Source: Malachius bipustulatus
Lineage: Eukaryota; Arthropoda; Insecta; Coleoptera; Melyridae
NCBI GenBank assembly: GCA_910589415.1
Contig: OU342635.1
Coordinates: 1,302,001 to 1,366,000 of the forward strand
Length of the DNA stretch: 64,000 nucleotides
Direction: 5' to 3'
Both the position numbers and the translations under genes were made by a program. Shown here one piece after another: positions 24,397 through 37,029 of this stretch (its first letter is position 1; each line of letters opens with the position of its first letter). The notes under the pieces are model-generated. The model was not told the DNA's origin and made no database searches. It was given only the letters and a program-made list of their open reading frames with translations.

Positions 24397-27192
24397 CCAA
24401 TTTATAAAGTTGCACTACCACTCAATATCATATAGACAGAAATTCACCAGGGCCCTAATGCTGTTGGGTTTCATTCAAGTGTATGTGCACATTGACAAGT
24501 ATATCTTGGCACCTGGTTCTGAGATTTGAACTAGAAGGCGGATGGGATTAGAAATGCAACCTATTGAAGATTCCAGAATGACATCATTGACAGTTCGGTC
24601 ATATTTGCTTGAGGGGCAAACAATTTCGTTTGAAGTTTGATTGAATCCTGTCGTTTGTAAACGCACTGTGTTTTCAAAGCGTAAGTTGTTAAATTGTGGT
24701 CCAATCTATCGAAAATTACTCATTTTTGTAGTGTTGTATGTAACAACCACCCCCCTACCCCCGATGATCGTCTTTAAAAAGCTGCCAGGACCCACCTCGT
24801 TGTGTCGTTTCTTCTTGTAGCCAACCTCGGTTCTCGGATAGGGTATGCAAAAGCTCAGGAGTCAAGAAATACCTGCGTGATTAAAATTACTTCCCTTAAG
24901 ATTAAAAAGATTAAAGAATCAAATGATATCACTATTTCATATATGTTTCAGACTGGATATCAGTTCATTCCTTACAATGATTCTTAAATTACCTTAATTA
25001 ATTTCCTATTAGTTAATTTACATTTATTTATTTAGACCTTCCGACGCTGTTCCTGCAGCTGGTTTGAAAAGGACCTGTTGAGTCATTTCAGTCATCTTAC
25101 TCTCTGTTTGCCTTGGCTTTTGTCTGTGAGGGTTGTCGTAAAAATTCCTGACCTGACAATGAATTGAATGGTTTGGTGATTTCACTTTCGTTGGGTGCTT
25201 GGGTGTGTTTGAGACTTGCGGTGTTGACAGATTGGGCAAGTTTTACTTCAATTTCAAGCTTGTGGTTTGACTGGTTTCTCCTTAAGTTTCACCGATGAGG
25301 ATTATTTTGAAGAAAAAAATGCTTGCCCTGGGGGTGGTATATTACAATTTCACACCATCATTTTGTGATCAGATAGTTTCTCTGAACATAAATCTGAAGT
25401 AGTATCATCCACATATTATGATGGTCTACAAAATGACATATCAGTTCAAGTTGGTAGCCCTGCTAAAACAGTAATGGCCCTTGGTGAACCTGTCAATTCT
25501 GTATTGTAAATAAGTGTAAATATTACACTTATTTGCAGATCCTGTTCTACAAAGCTTGGATCAGACAACATTTGAAATATGCTCTCATGCTTGTTCTTTC
25601 AGAAAAGGACGCCTTCTTATGAAAGACCAAGACCCCCCCCCCCCCAACAAACTGGCGCTTTCGACTTTTATCTTATTGAATAGCTGATCTCTGCTTCTAT
25701 TATTAATGTTATATGAGATATTTTCAGAGTCGTCTATAGTGAGATCCCTATAGGAACAATGCTCAGATGCTGTGTAAAGCAGGCTGAATTAGCTCATCCC
25801 CATTCCATTTAAGTAGCAACAATTCAGATTTCCCGTTTCTAAACTAGAAACGTTAGAATTTTTTTAAACGTCCAACCTAAATATCTAAATGTTTAACATG
25901 CATTTAGTCGGCTTAACATTTCCTGTGATTTCTTACATTAAAACTGGTTCTCAGAACTCGTGTCCATAAAATAAGTACTGAGCAATATTATAAAACAACA
26001 TAAAAAATATTCGGCTGATACGTATCTTGCATCTTATGAATTGTCAAGTCAGTTATTATTGATAATTTAGAAATACTGAAAATAAAATATGTTTATAATA
26101 AAGATAAAATGAAATCCAAAAGCACAAATAGATACGAAGTACAAACAGGTTCTAAGTACAAAGTTTTATTCTTTAGCACTCAGTGTGAAATAGTTTCAAG
26201 CAGATCTTGTTATACTTTTCATATTTTATAATAAGTAGCAGTTGCATGTTAAGATGTGTCAATTATTTTTGACTTTTGTAATAAAGCAAGGCTGCAAGAG
26301 TCGTTCAAATATTTGTAATTTGTTAAAATGAGCATGGGAATATTTTGTTGTCGTAGTTGTTTGAATTTCGATGATAAACTCCGAGAAATATATCTAATAT
26401 ATGTATCGTGTAGGTTATAACTTATTTATGTAGTCGATCTCTTGGTGCCTCTTACTGAAATATTGTGTGAAGCTTTGATGTTGTAACACACTTTCTCTTA
26501 CTTGAATCTCACTCAATCACATTCCACAATTCTCTTGTCAACCATAATTTTTCTACATGCAGATGGAAACAAAAAACTAGAGATTAAATCTGTTGGAATA
26601 ATTGACAAGCGAAAACATTGTTATTATTATTATTTCCGAATATTGCCAGTTCACAGTCTTCTTTTTTTGCTTTCAACTCAGTCAATGTCATATATTTGCT
26701 TTCAACTGTATTATGTTCTTACGCACGCACACCTAGTGCTATTAACAGTTATTTTTGCATAATTATGTTCCAATCATTGAAATGAAGTTTGTTTATAAAA
26801 ATGAACACTTGTGTTTCCAGTTTTGTTCAAAGATGGTTGATGTATTTTTAAATTATTATAGTAGCAATGGTGGAAATTTTTATTTTTATATTTAACATTT
26901 TTTACTTTTATATTTAAAATCACCATTGAATGACCAAGTAGTTATTTATTTCTTAAATTTAGTGCCGTTTTAGTGGCTATTTGGTGGCAGTAAAACGAAA
27001 TCCATTACCAAAGAGTTCAAATGAATTTTGTAAAGGCCTCATTAATATTTATTCTTGCATTGAGCATTCCTGGTCATTAATGTGGTTGACATGTTCTAAG
27101 TGTATATTTTTATAGCGCAAACTCTTATGAAACTAAAACTGCCCATAATAGCTATAATGTTATTTGTAACTATGTATGTGTTAACTCAAAAT

Positions 27193-27198
27193 AATAAA
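27193..27198 (+). terminator. Possible poly(A) signal AATAAA
   Basis: AATAAA is followed by a TGT/TTT-rich stretch (GCTGTGATTTGTTTTC) resembling a downstream element. It would serve a plus-strand transcript; CTL is the only upstream candidate and its stop is 7.5 kb away, so this is speculative. Confidence 0.2.
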
Positions 27199-27439
27199 TT
27201 TCAATCTGCTGTGATTTGTTTTCTTATTTAAATGTGTGACAATTATTGTCTATTGCCGCATAAGTTAAAGGGGGCAAAATAAAAAAAATAGGGAAAGGGG
27301 ACAAGAATAAATAAATAAGGGAGTTTTGATTTTAAAATCGGTAAAAAAGGGCTAGCAACAACTGGGACGGCAAACAACTTAAAAATAAGATTATATCACT
27401 TGTCTGTCATTCGTTCTATCTAACCTGTTACATTAAACA

Positions 27440-28960
27440 AGTATGTACAGTAACATGCGTTGCCTGTGTGGTTGAGGTACCCATCAGGTGCGTCCCAGGT
27501 GGCGGATAGGGCACGGCCTTACAGTGATCAATAGTGAGTAAGATTAGCAGAGGTTAGAGCTCGTCGGATTTAATACTCCAGACTCAAAAAGTCCTGCCGC
27601 GGACCACCTTCCCCAACCTAGTTGTAATGTCGTGACTAAAGGTCTGCACAGGGGTTATAACAATGCCGGAGAATGTCCGAAAGTGGACTCTCCGAAAGAC
27701 CGTAAAACTCTGTTGTCGAGGTCATATCTCGCGAACAGAGGAATACGGGGGTCTAGGCGCTTTACCGCCTGGACCAAAAGGAGACAACCTTTAAAAACCT
27801 AAATCCTACGGCGGGAACCCAGGCTAAAAGGATGCGTGGCTGAATAGTAGATCAGTTCCTTCTGAATTCAACCTCGAAGAAGTGGCGCACCTTCGAAAAT
27901 AAATGCCTACCATACGTATGGAGCTCTGCATATGGTATTTCTTTAATAGCTTCATTACTCGTGGGAACCATATGGACCAAGACACACCTAATTCAAAAAG
28001 GGAAGGGGATTCTGAAAAGAAAGACTCACACAAAAAACTCTCAGGAGCCGCTCGCAGGAAAACGAGAAAAGAGTAGAAACTACAAAACCAGGGGGAAACT
28101 GGAGAACCTAGAAAGCTAGGGTTGAAGGTGAACTGCAGTGTAACAAAACCCGGAACCAGCAAGGAACCAGAAAAACGTAAAAGAAGGAGAACCTGCATCA
28201 AGGTTCTCAGGAGTGCAGCTTAGAGGGGACTTTCTCATGGCTTCCTGCGCTGACCAGGTCACAGAGGACTGGCTGGTGCGGGTGGTCAGGGAAATGGAAC
28301 CCTGATCAGGAGCGAAACTCGACACCAAGGATGTTCCGAAACCTATAAGAGCACTAGTGTGGATACCAGGGACCCAAGAGGAACCAGAAAAAATCTAAAA
28401 AAGACTGGGAATTCAGAACCAGGTATTAAAAACCAGAAACGTGGACCCAAGTGGACAGGAAACCTGACCAACAACTAATTTTCCTCATGGGAGAAAATAG
28501 AGCAACTTCAATGCAGACCTTACCTAAACCTAACTGGGGTGCTGTTCAAGCGACTAGGTGGGTAAAGGAAAGAGGGAGCAGAGAAGATGTAACTGAAAAA
28601 GCTGAGTAAACATCAGCTGAGATGGGCAATTTAACTTCTAACAGGACACTGCCCACCAATGAAACACCTCTCAATAATAGGGGTGAAAAACAACCCAGAT
28701 TTCAAGGAGATGCGGGGAGGGGGAGGAAACCCCATACCACCTAATGTGTGAATTCCCAGCACTAGAGGGAACTAGACTTCTAGTATTTGGGACCGAAATG
28801 GCGGAACCAAGAGAAATAGAACAATCACCCATTGGACCCATGCTGAAATACTTTTGGAAGATGGGACCGATGAGATAATTATCCAAAGGGGTACAATAAG
28901 CGCAAGCTTCAGTACAAGGGCTTTGAACCTACCATATAAGTTATAATAATAATAATAACA
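27440..28960 (+). mobile_element. Internally deleted non-LTR retrotransposon
   Basis: The left part (27460-27840) is GC-richer and looks like a non-LTR 5' UTR (GGTGCGTCCCAGGTGGCGGA). The right part (28620-28890) encodes the C-terminal block (LTGHCPPMKHL, CEFPAL, TRLLVFGTEMAEPRE, MLKYFWKMG), and an (ATA)n tail ends at 28957. The reverse transcriptase and endonuclease are missing between them. The right part matches 5390-5580. Confidence 0.6.
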
Positions 28961-29519
28961 TGCGTTGAGTTGAGTTACCTGAGAGATAGTGCTATTTCGG
29001 CAGTTTACATGGTTAATTACAATCTCAAAGAAAAAGTTAAGTAAGTATGGTAATGTGTATTTTCATTGAACTTTATGTTATGAACAGGGCAGTAAATTTC
29101 AACAGGTGTCCGGCTGGTGTGGAAACTGTCCTGAAAACTCGAAGGAGGATCAGGCCAGTCACGTATTCGCAACGAATGCAGTCTAAAAGAGCTGATGAGA
29201 TGGGGGATGTGGCCAGAACTCCCCAGTATTCTAGAGTTTTCTTGATTTAAATAATAATTGAAGCTGAGGTAAACTGACAAGGAAGCAATTTATTCATTCA
29301 AAACCCTTTTCAGGTATACAGATCAACTTTATTCTTCCCTGCTGCTCAGGATGACTACCCCCACGAAGATCACAAAACAGTATAATAATTAGGACAAAAT
29401 AATAACTACTGCTATTTGTCAGCATTCATTGAGTTTTTAATGAAGTGAATGTAAATTATTAATTTTATAATGGGTCATCAGCTGTATGCTGTATACAAAA
29501 AAGTCTCTGATTAGGAATG

Positions 29520-29860
29520 CAAGGAAACCAATTATTGACTTTTCTTCATTAATGTAAAATAGGCCACAAAGGGGCCTGTTTGCCATTCCCAAACCATGAT
29601 GGGACTCCTACTCAAACCTGCCCAAAATTTTAATTAAGGCCAGAAGGTCTTTCCATGAGAGGAGTCCCACTTCTTCCTCTTGTAGTGCCTCTGTCACAAA
29701 AATGTTGATCCTGTGGCCGGTGTATACCATAGCATACACTTATGTAGTTGATAGTTATGTTCATTTGTTCCACGTTTGGAACAGACTGGGTCATCCCTCA
29801 CCCCCATAAGTTGTAAGAGCCTGTTCAGACTATTGTTTGACAGTGAAATGTCAATGTTGT
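29520..29860 (-). pseudogene. Non-LTR C-terminal relic, minus strand
   Basis: Minus-strand frames read NRLLQLMGVRDDPVCSKRG, then after a gap WKDLLALIKILGRFE and a stop. This corresponds to the Cys-motif and final helix found at the C-terminus of several non-LTR ORF2 proteins. Several frameshifts occur. Confidence 0.45.
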
Positions 29861-30526
29861 TTTTACTACTGGCAAAGGATTTACTCTATATCCTCACAGT
29901 TTTCAGTAGGGTATACACATCATACAGCTGGGCTGGTGTGTATATGATAGGTCTAGAGGTGTTGGGAAAATAGAATAAGTTTGCAAGAAAAATTGTGAGA
30001 AACAAATTGTATATTACCAACATACAATATACATACTGTATAAATATTCAATCATAATAATAATAATTATAACCCCATTAATTTACAAAAATAGCAATTT
30101 AGGTTTAACGATTAATGATAAACATATTTTTAAATAATACAATAATAATAATAATAACTTAGGAAGCATACTTAGAATTCATAAATTTCAATAACACAAC
30201 TAAACCATTATCCAAAACTAATGATATAACAGGGCGTTTAGTAACGAAAAATGAACCTTTTGTGGTGGACCATCAATTTAAACATTCAACAAACTAAATT
30301 TAAAACATTAGTGTTTTATTTATCATCCATCAGTATTCAACAAACTGTCGTACATTACTGATTGACTGCAACTCAATCTGCTAAATATCTACTAGAGGTG
30401 AGCCCAGCCTTCCTGCCATTATCAATGGCAAGTTTGTCAAACAACTCGTTTACCTTTTTCAATAAATTTAATCAACGGTTCAACACAAAATTGTTATTTT
30501 CCACTTTTTATTCAAATTAAAATATA

Positions 30527-31346
30527 CAGGGTGATTGATTGAAACGCCACATTAGAAAAAATTCGACTTCCAAATGATCTAGGAATCTGAAATTTGGAAC
30601 TTAGGCAACACACCTAATAACGAGTCAAAATGAAATATTACCAAGATGGCGGCATATTTAAAAATGGCGAAAGCAATGGCCATCTTTGTTTTTTTAAATG
30701 GGACACCCTATATTTGATTGCATTTTCAGATTGTCTGAGAAAATGTAATAACAATAATGTTTATAGTTGCATTTTAAATTGAGTAGGCTATGAGTTATAA
30801 ACAAGTAAAAATCGCAATTTTCCAACTTTAAACCCATTTACCATGAAAACGGCTCAAGATATCAGAAAACGGCTTACATGTCCCTATCTTAAATTTTTAT
30901 CTGGTATCCTACTGTATAGTTTAAATCTTTATGCAGGGTGATGAAAAATCTGATAAATTTCACCACCTTGTATAAACATTTCAACTGCATAATTGGATGC
31001 CTTATAAAAAGTTAAGATAGGAACATGTAAGCCGTTTTTTGATATTATGGGCCGTTTTTGTGGTAAATGGGTTTAAAGTTGGAAAATTGCGATTTTCAAC
31101 TTGCAACTATAAACATTATTGTTATTACATTTTCTCAGACAATCTGAAAATGCAATAAAATATAGGGTGTCCCATTTAAAAAAACAAAGATGGCCATTGC
31201 TTTCACCATTTTTAAATGTGCTGCCATCTTGGTAATATTTCATTTTGACTCCTTATTAGGTATGTTGCCTAAGTTCCAAATTTCAGATTCCTAGATCAAT
31301 TGGAAGTCGAATTTTTTCTAATGTGGCGTTTCAATCAATCACCCTG
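30527..31346. mobile_element. 820-bp snapback element ending CAGGGTG
   Basis: CAGGGTGATTGATTGAAACG at the left is repeated in reverse complement at the right, and the two arms of about 400 bp are near-complementary throughout. The arms contain CGGCTTACATGTCCCTATCT, also found in fragments at 50930-51300 and 63600-64000. Confidence 0.85.
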
Positions 31347-31993
31347 TATAAACTTATGCTGATACTATCAAAACCTTTATGGGATAAAAAAATAACAAAA
31401 AACATCGAATTTTATACCTACAAAGTTAACAAGAAAACTTAAGACAGGTGTCATAAAATAAGCGAACCAAACAAGACACGTTGAAGCAGCACAAACTTAG
31501 TAGCACTCATTAAGAAAGAAGTTTTCAATCTCAACAATGCAAATAACAATAATAATTGTTATAATTATTATAGGAATTAAGGTAGTCCTTTGGAAGGTTA
31601 TTTGAAAAAGTGATGTCATATTTATTTTTGAGAAACGACTATTTTTGAAATAAATAGTGCATTATGTATTAAACGCGGAATGAAGACTACTCACTACAAG
31701 CGTGAATTTATCGGCTCTCACTAGCTTGGGCTGATCTTACATGAGTTGAAGTAGTCTTCATCGTCTGCGCTACACACACGGTCCTTTTTAATGTTATCAA
31801 GGATCAACTTAAAAATATCCAGATATCGTAGTGAAATTGAACTCGTAAAACTTTTAGCTGCCACGAATTGTAGAAATTAAAACAGTCCAGGTGAAAGCGA
31901 GCTAAAATTCACAGAATGCGAGCAAACAATTTTTTTTTTAATAATACATAATCAATTATTACTTCCCATCTCTTCCTAATGCATATGCATATA

Positions 31994-32514
31994 CAGGGTG
32001 TTAAGAAAATGACGGATAAACTCTTCAGTACATTGTAGGGGACACTCACTAGAGTACGGGAAAAATAATTTAAAATATTCTGGTCTTCAATTTGGTGAGA
32101 TAAAAAATGCCAAAGTTAACATTTTACTATTTTTGTTTTTCAGTATTTGCAATAAATAAATGATTTTACAGATATAAAAAGGGTACTTTAATCGTTATCA
32201 ATTAAAAAAATTGCTTAAGATGTATTACTGGCTTGGAAAATTTAATAAGAATTTTTTTTCTTTTCTAAGATGATGAAAAAAAGCATTTGGCAACAACGGT
32301 TTTGATACCTTGACTACCTGCATTGTTAGAAATTAGATGAAATTGCCAAATACCAACTGATATCGTGTTAAACGTTGCCAAATTTATTCTTCAATATTTT
32401 GCTTATATCTTTTAAAATGTAGCTCTGGATTTTTAAAAATTATTTTTCCCGTACTTTATTGAGTGTCCCCTACAATGTACTGAAGAGTTTATCCGTCATT
32501 TTCTTAACACCCTG
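31994..32514. mobile_element. 521-bp inverted-repeat element ending CAGGGTG
   Basis: CAGGGTGTTAAGAAAATGAC at the left and its reverse complement at the right end 104-bp-scale arms (ACTCTTCAGTACATTGTAGG and so on), with a non-palindromic centre. The terminal bases are as in the neighbouring 30527-31346 element, but the arm sequence differs. Confidence 0.8.
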
Positions 32515-33280
32515 TATTATGTAAACTGATATCTTCATTCCATTTCTTTAATTATTTTCGATACTATGCCATGTGAGAAAAATTTGAAAAGATTCATATG
32601 TCCCATTCCATATGTTTTTAAATTAGGGTTGACTGTGGAAAATTTATGATGGTATCTTTTGCAATGCTGAGCTTTGAACTACCTTTGACAAACTAAATTT
32701 TGAAAGTTTAAGTATGTTTCTAAAAAAAATTGACTGACTTTATATTTCAACTAGGTTGTCGGACAGACCAAACAGGTAAAGAAAATAGAAAAATCAAGTT
32801 GACTAACATGCACGCCGATTAAATGACATTTCAAAGGACTACCTTAAATAGTCAACCTATAACACTACATAGAAAGCTAGCAGGGCACAACCAACATAAT
32901 CTATGAAACTGAAATGTTATTTGTAATTCCAATAATCATAAGATAATTTCAATTCAGTTCACCCTGCTCAAAGATCTGAAGAAACATGGTACTACACTTT
33001 GAGAAAAAAAACTCTCAGAGGAAAAAAAACTCAAAGTGTACCACCCACCACTGTGATATATTTACAGTAAGAAATGCTATAACAATACCACTGAGAAGTG
33101 ATAAAAATCTCCTTTGCTTAACTCTGAATTATTTTCGTATTTCATGTAATTATTGCCCGTTTGCAGAATAATAAACTGAGGTAAAGGTAATAAACTGATT
33201 TGTCAGTTAATTATTGATTTTAAAATGCATATTCTGACAATATGGCCAATTATTGAATGAACTTGGATTTTTAATATGAG

Positions 33281-34188
33281 AATGTTCAGAAAATAACGGG
33301 AATTTTTTCATATCGCGGGTTTGGAGAGTCTGATTATGAGCTTGGCGATTTTTGTTTATTAAAAGAAATGGACCAAAGCATTTTTGGATCAAATTTTGTG
33401 TAAAAAATTAAATAAAGTGAAACAAAGTGTGTGAAATGTTAACAAAGACCCATGGTGAGTCTGCTGTGAGTAAAAGAAAAAGTAAAAGAAAACTTTACGA
33501 GTGGTATAAGTGTTTCCAAGATGGCCGTGAAGATATAGAAGATGACGAACACCCCCACATTCCCCAGCACGTTAATAACCGATGAAAACATGGAAAAAGT
33601 GAAAATGGTTATGAACGATCGCGAATCACAATCAGAGAAGTCGTTTCAAAGAAATTTGTTCCAAAATTGTTGAATTTTGCGACAATGCGAAAGACGAAAA
33701 AACGACAATGCAGATTACTCAAACGTACTATAACAGGTGACGAAACATGAGTTTAAGGATATGACGTCAAAACTAAGGCTCAATTGTCCCTGTGGAGGAA
33801 TTCTGACTCGGCGAAAAACAATTCATGGCTTTTGCACGACGATAATGCACTTGCTCACACTTCATTGCTTGTTCGTGAATTTTTGGCCAAAAACATAACT
33901 GGAACAATGTCCCATCATATTCGCCAGACATGGCATTGTGTGACTTTTTCTTCTTTACAAAAGTAAGGGCCATTTTACAGGCATAGATGAATTAAAAGCG
34001 CATCACTGAAAGAACTAAAGTTTATCACAAAGGTCGAGTTTGAAAAGTGTTTCAAGGATTGAAAGAATCGCTGGCACAGGTGCATACTATCTAATAGGGA
34101 CTATTTTAAAGGCGACAACATTAATGTAGACAAATAAATTTAAAAAAATTTAAAAAACCTAAATTCCCGTTATTTTCTGAACATTACC
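33281..34188 (+). mobile_element. Mariner transposon relic
   Basis: The terminal inverted repeats are TGTTCAGAAAATAACGGGAA at about 33283 and its reverse complement ending near 34183, with TA just outside the right end. The interior shows mariner transposase blocks in broken frames: YEWYKCFQDGREDIEDDEHP (33500-33560) and WLLHDDNALAHTSLLVREFL (33825-33885), the second containing the catalytic Asp and the DNAxxH-type signature. At about 0.9 kb it is shorter than a full mariner (about 1.3 kb), so part is deleted. Confidence 0.8.
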
Positions 34189-34189
34189 T

Positions 34190-36640
34190 TTTCTAAAAGT
34201 GAGTAGAATTTCTTTAAAGCAATGTCAGACTAATATTTTGATAATACAGAGCATTTTAAAACCAGTGATTATCTAGAAATTGTGTGTCTGCAACCGGGCC
34301 TGTGATTTAAATTTGTACTTTTTCTCACAGCTTGAATTGCTAGATTCGGGAATTTTCACAACACTGGTAATAGAATTACTTACAAAATAATTATACATTC
34401 AAATATAAAATTATTCCTTTTCTAAATCAAATAGAATATTATTAATTTATCACAATATAATTATTATTATCAACTAGTAATAAAGTAAATGAATGAAATG
34501 TCACAATCCAAGCCACGTCGACAACTTACATGCAACACTATTATTGTGTCGTGTGCATGCAAATAGTGACAGGGTTCAGAACTCGCAGCATCGCTGACCG
34601 ATTTTAGTGACGTGATTTGGATGCGGATGTAATTACACTTTCCAAGCACCGAACCCTAATACAAAATATATCCATAGCTAAACATGATGTACTCATCTAT
34701 ACAATAATATAGTATTCCATTTTTTTTATGGAATTTCCAATTATAAAACAAAAGTTCTAAACAAACAAATTTTATTGTTTGATTTTATGATTGAATTTTA
34801 TTTATCACTTGAATCGTGAAAAATTGAACACTTGACAATGGGGAAAAACTTCTATTTGGTATCTATAAGGCGGTTTATTACTAAAAAAGGCAAAACAAAA
34901 TTTCTAGTTTTTTTTACTCGCCCACCGTGCGAAAGTTAACACAGATATACCAGCCCACTGAAGGGGTGAACAGTTTTCACTTAGAAACAAACATTTTTTT
35001 GCATCCCTAGTTATGTCTTCAAATTTAGAAAAAATCACTATAAGAATATTATCAAATTAGGTAAACAAACTATAAATAATTATGAAACTAATAAAAAAAG
35101 AGAAAAAACAAAAAAACACAATAAACAATTTTAACAAGCTATTTTGATTGGCATTACGGATTTATTTGTAACTTGAGCAAAGGACAGTTTTTTTGTCAAT
35201 TATCCGAATGTCTAATGACCATTACTGCAAGCTGAAAGCTATACTTTTTCTACAACTGTTAAATTGGAATTTCCACAATTGAAATTTCATACTTTTCATA
35301 AAAATGATAACTTAAATATAGTGCAACATTCCAAATAATCAATTCTGCTTGTTTTCTATAGCGACATATCATTTCTATGACTACTTGATGATTATCTTAA
35401 ACATAAATTATCTGTGATTGGTTTATTTGACTCATGAGTAAAATCTTTTGAAACTATTAAAATATTGCTTATGGATAGCCAATATAAATCAAAGAAGTAA
35501 TATAGACACAGAAAAAGAATTATTAACTATAATATGGGAGACTATTTCACATATTTTCGACATTAATTCGGTAAGCACTCAATAACTTCATTCTGTAAAT
35601 TTAAAGGATCATTTTTTGGTAGTTGAAGTTTGATATAAGATTTCTGTAACAGCTGAATCAGTATCATCAAATTTACAAGCTTCTTATTAACACTACAATG
35701 CAACTTTCAAATTAAATAGAAACGTAATATGTTCTCGTAACATCAATTCTTTTTTTTTTAATCTGGTTACTTGTTCTAAACCTTATTTCTATGGCAGTTG
35801 CGATTATAATCCATTTTTTTTTTTTTTTTAGAAATCTATTGATCTATGAAATGCATCAGCACAACTGCCACTGCATGACCCTTTAACCTACTTTTTTTTC
35901 TTCATATACGTAACTTTATTGGGCATAGGCAACCCTTCATATGTATGTAAGTAGTGCAAGCAATTCAGTTCACAGATAAATGGACCCTTTCTTATCAACA
36001 CTACTTTCTTAGCTTGGAACACACCAACATGGGTCAGGGCCCAAACCAACAAATTCAACCGCTTTACTGGTCTCTGCAGGAAGTTCCATAATTAGTGGGA
36101 CTTTGAACACAAGTCATTTCTCAACTAGAAATAATGTAGAAATAGAAATAATGAGAATGAACTCGGCGATGCCAATATTAAGAGCCAGATGGTTAGCGGT
36201 CAATCATCCTATATTTGGTCAAAAAATCTGCTTGTGCTCTGTCCCGATATTGATTACAGAATACAGAACGGCCTGTATAATAGTGTTTTTAACTCGTGTT
36301 TATATTAATCATTGTGGTAACTTCAACATGGACTGACCTCGTCTGCCTAATCAATCTTTGAATGCATAATTCAACTTTATACCTCTTGCTGAACTCTTTA
36401 AATAATGCAATGCTTCTGAGTCATAATAATTACCATCTCTGTAATTGTATGGTAATTGTGACAGAAGGATTGCCATTTCTCATTGTGATTTCAGCAGCGA
36501 TAGGTTCAAGATTATCAACAATAAGAACCTTCTATTCGACTACAACTTCCGTAAAAAAAACTTCAACCCAGTTAAGTCCGGGTGTACGCACAAGTCGTAG
36601 ATACCTCTTGGATAAAGGGTGATAATATCTGCGGTGGTGT
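34190..36640. other. Intergenic DNA between convergent CTL and PEX5 genes
   Basis: AT-rich sequence with homopolymer T runs (for example 35811-35830). No exon or recognisable domain. A possible fragment of the 19963-20640 repeat is at 36195-36290. Confidence 0.5.
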
Positions 36641-36645
36641 TATGA

Positions 36646-36651
36646 TTTATT
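36646..36651 (-). terminator. Possible PEX5 poly(A) signal
   Basis: TTTATT on the plus strand reads AATAAA on the minus strand, 379 bp after the PEX5 stop codon. Hexamers are common in this AT-rich DNA. Confidence 0.35.
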
Positions 36652-37029
36652 AAACTTGTATTCTTGATGGTACACCTGACAAAAAGCCAGTCCGTTTTCA
36701 TTATTATAATCAATATTAGTTCAATTATAGTTTTATGCAACAAAAGAATGATTAGACTGCTCTCTATATCAATATTCACAAAAAATAAACTAGAGCATAA
36801 AAATCCACCAGATATTGGGAACGATATGATAACGATGCTGAATTACTATCACTCTCTTTACATCATGAACATTTCAATCATAAAAATAATGACAATTCTG
36901 GTTCACACTGGAACCACCCTCATGAAGTGACATTGATGACAGCACCATCCTTTCATAAACAACCTAAACGTGACTATTGTCGTTCCCTAAACCGAGTATA
37001 CAGCTAACAGTCACGATTCGAAGTGCGGA

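Larger units (their letters stand above)
20640..27250. other. CTL 3' flank: AT-rich, no gene recognised
   Basis: No exon or conserved domain was found on either strand over 6.6 kb. Visible items are a repeat of 20270-20340 at 21611-21655, a pyrimidine-rich block at 22240-23110, a small MITE (24262-24396), a run of 12 C at 25637-25648, and several AATAAA hexamers, the last a plausible cleavage signal at 27193. Parts could be a very long 3' UTR of CTL. Confidence 0.4.

Noticed and set aside
25498..25545. AAATAAGTGTAAATATTACACTTATT hairpin-like stretch as a terminator or microRNA
   Set aside because: The hairpin is very short, without a pre-miRNA-like arm length, and animal genes do not use such terminators.
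28116..28328. Minus-strand frames over 27824-28328
   Set aside because: They run antisense to the internally deleted non-LTR element and have no recognisable domain.
33762..33769. Third and fourth TGACGTCA sites (here and near 57062)
   Set aside because: One lies in a mariner relic and the other in an intron, so they are probably chance; they lower the weight of the two promoter CREs.
36362..36930. Several short frames on both strands downstream of PEX5
   Set aside because: Low-complexity Ile/Asn/Leu-rich products typical of AT-rich DNA, no splice signals in phase and no domain.
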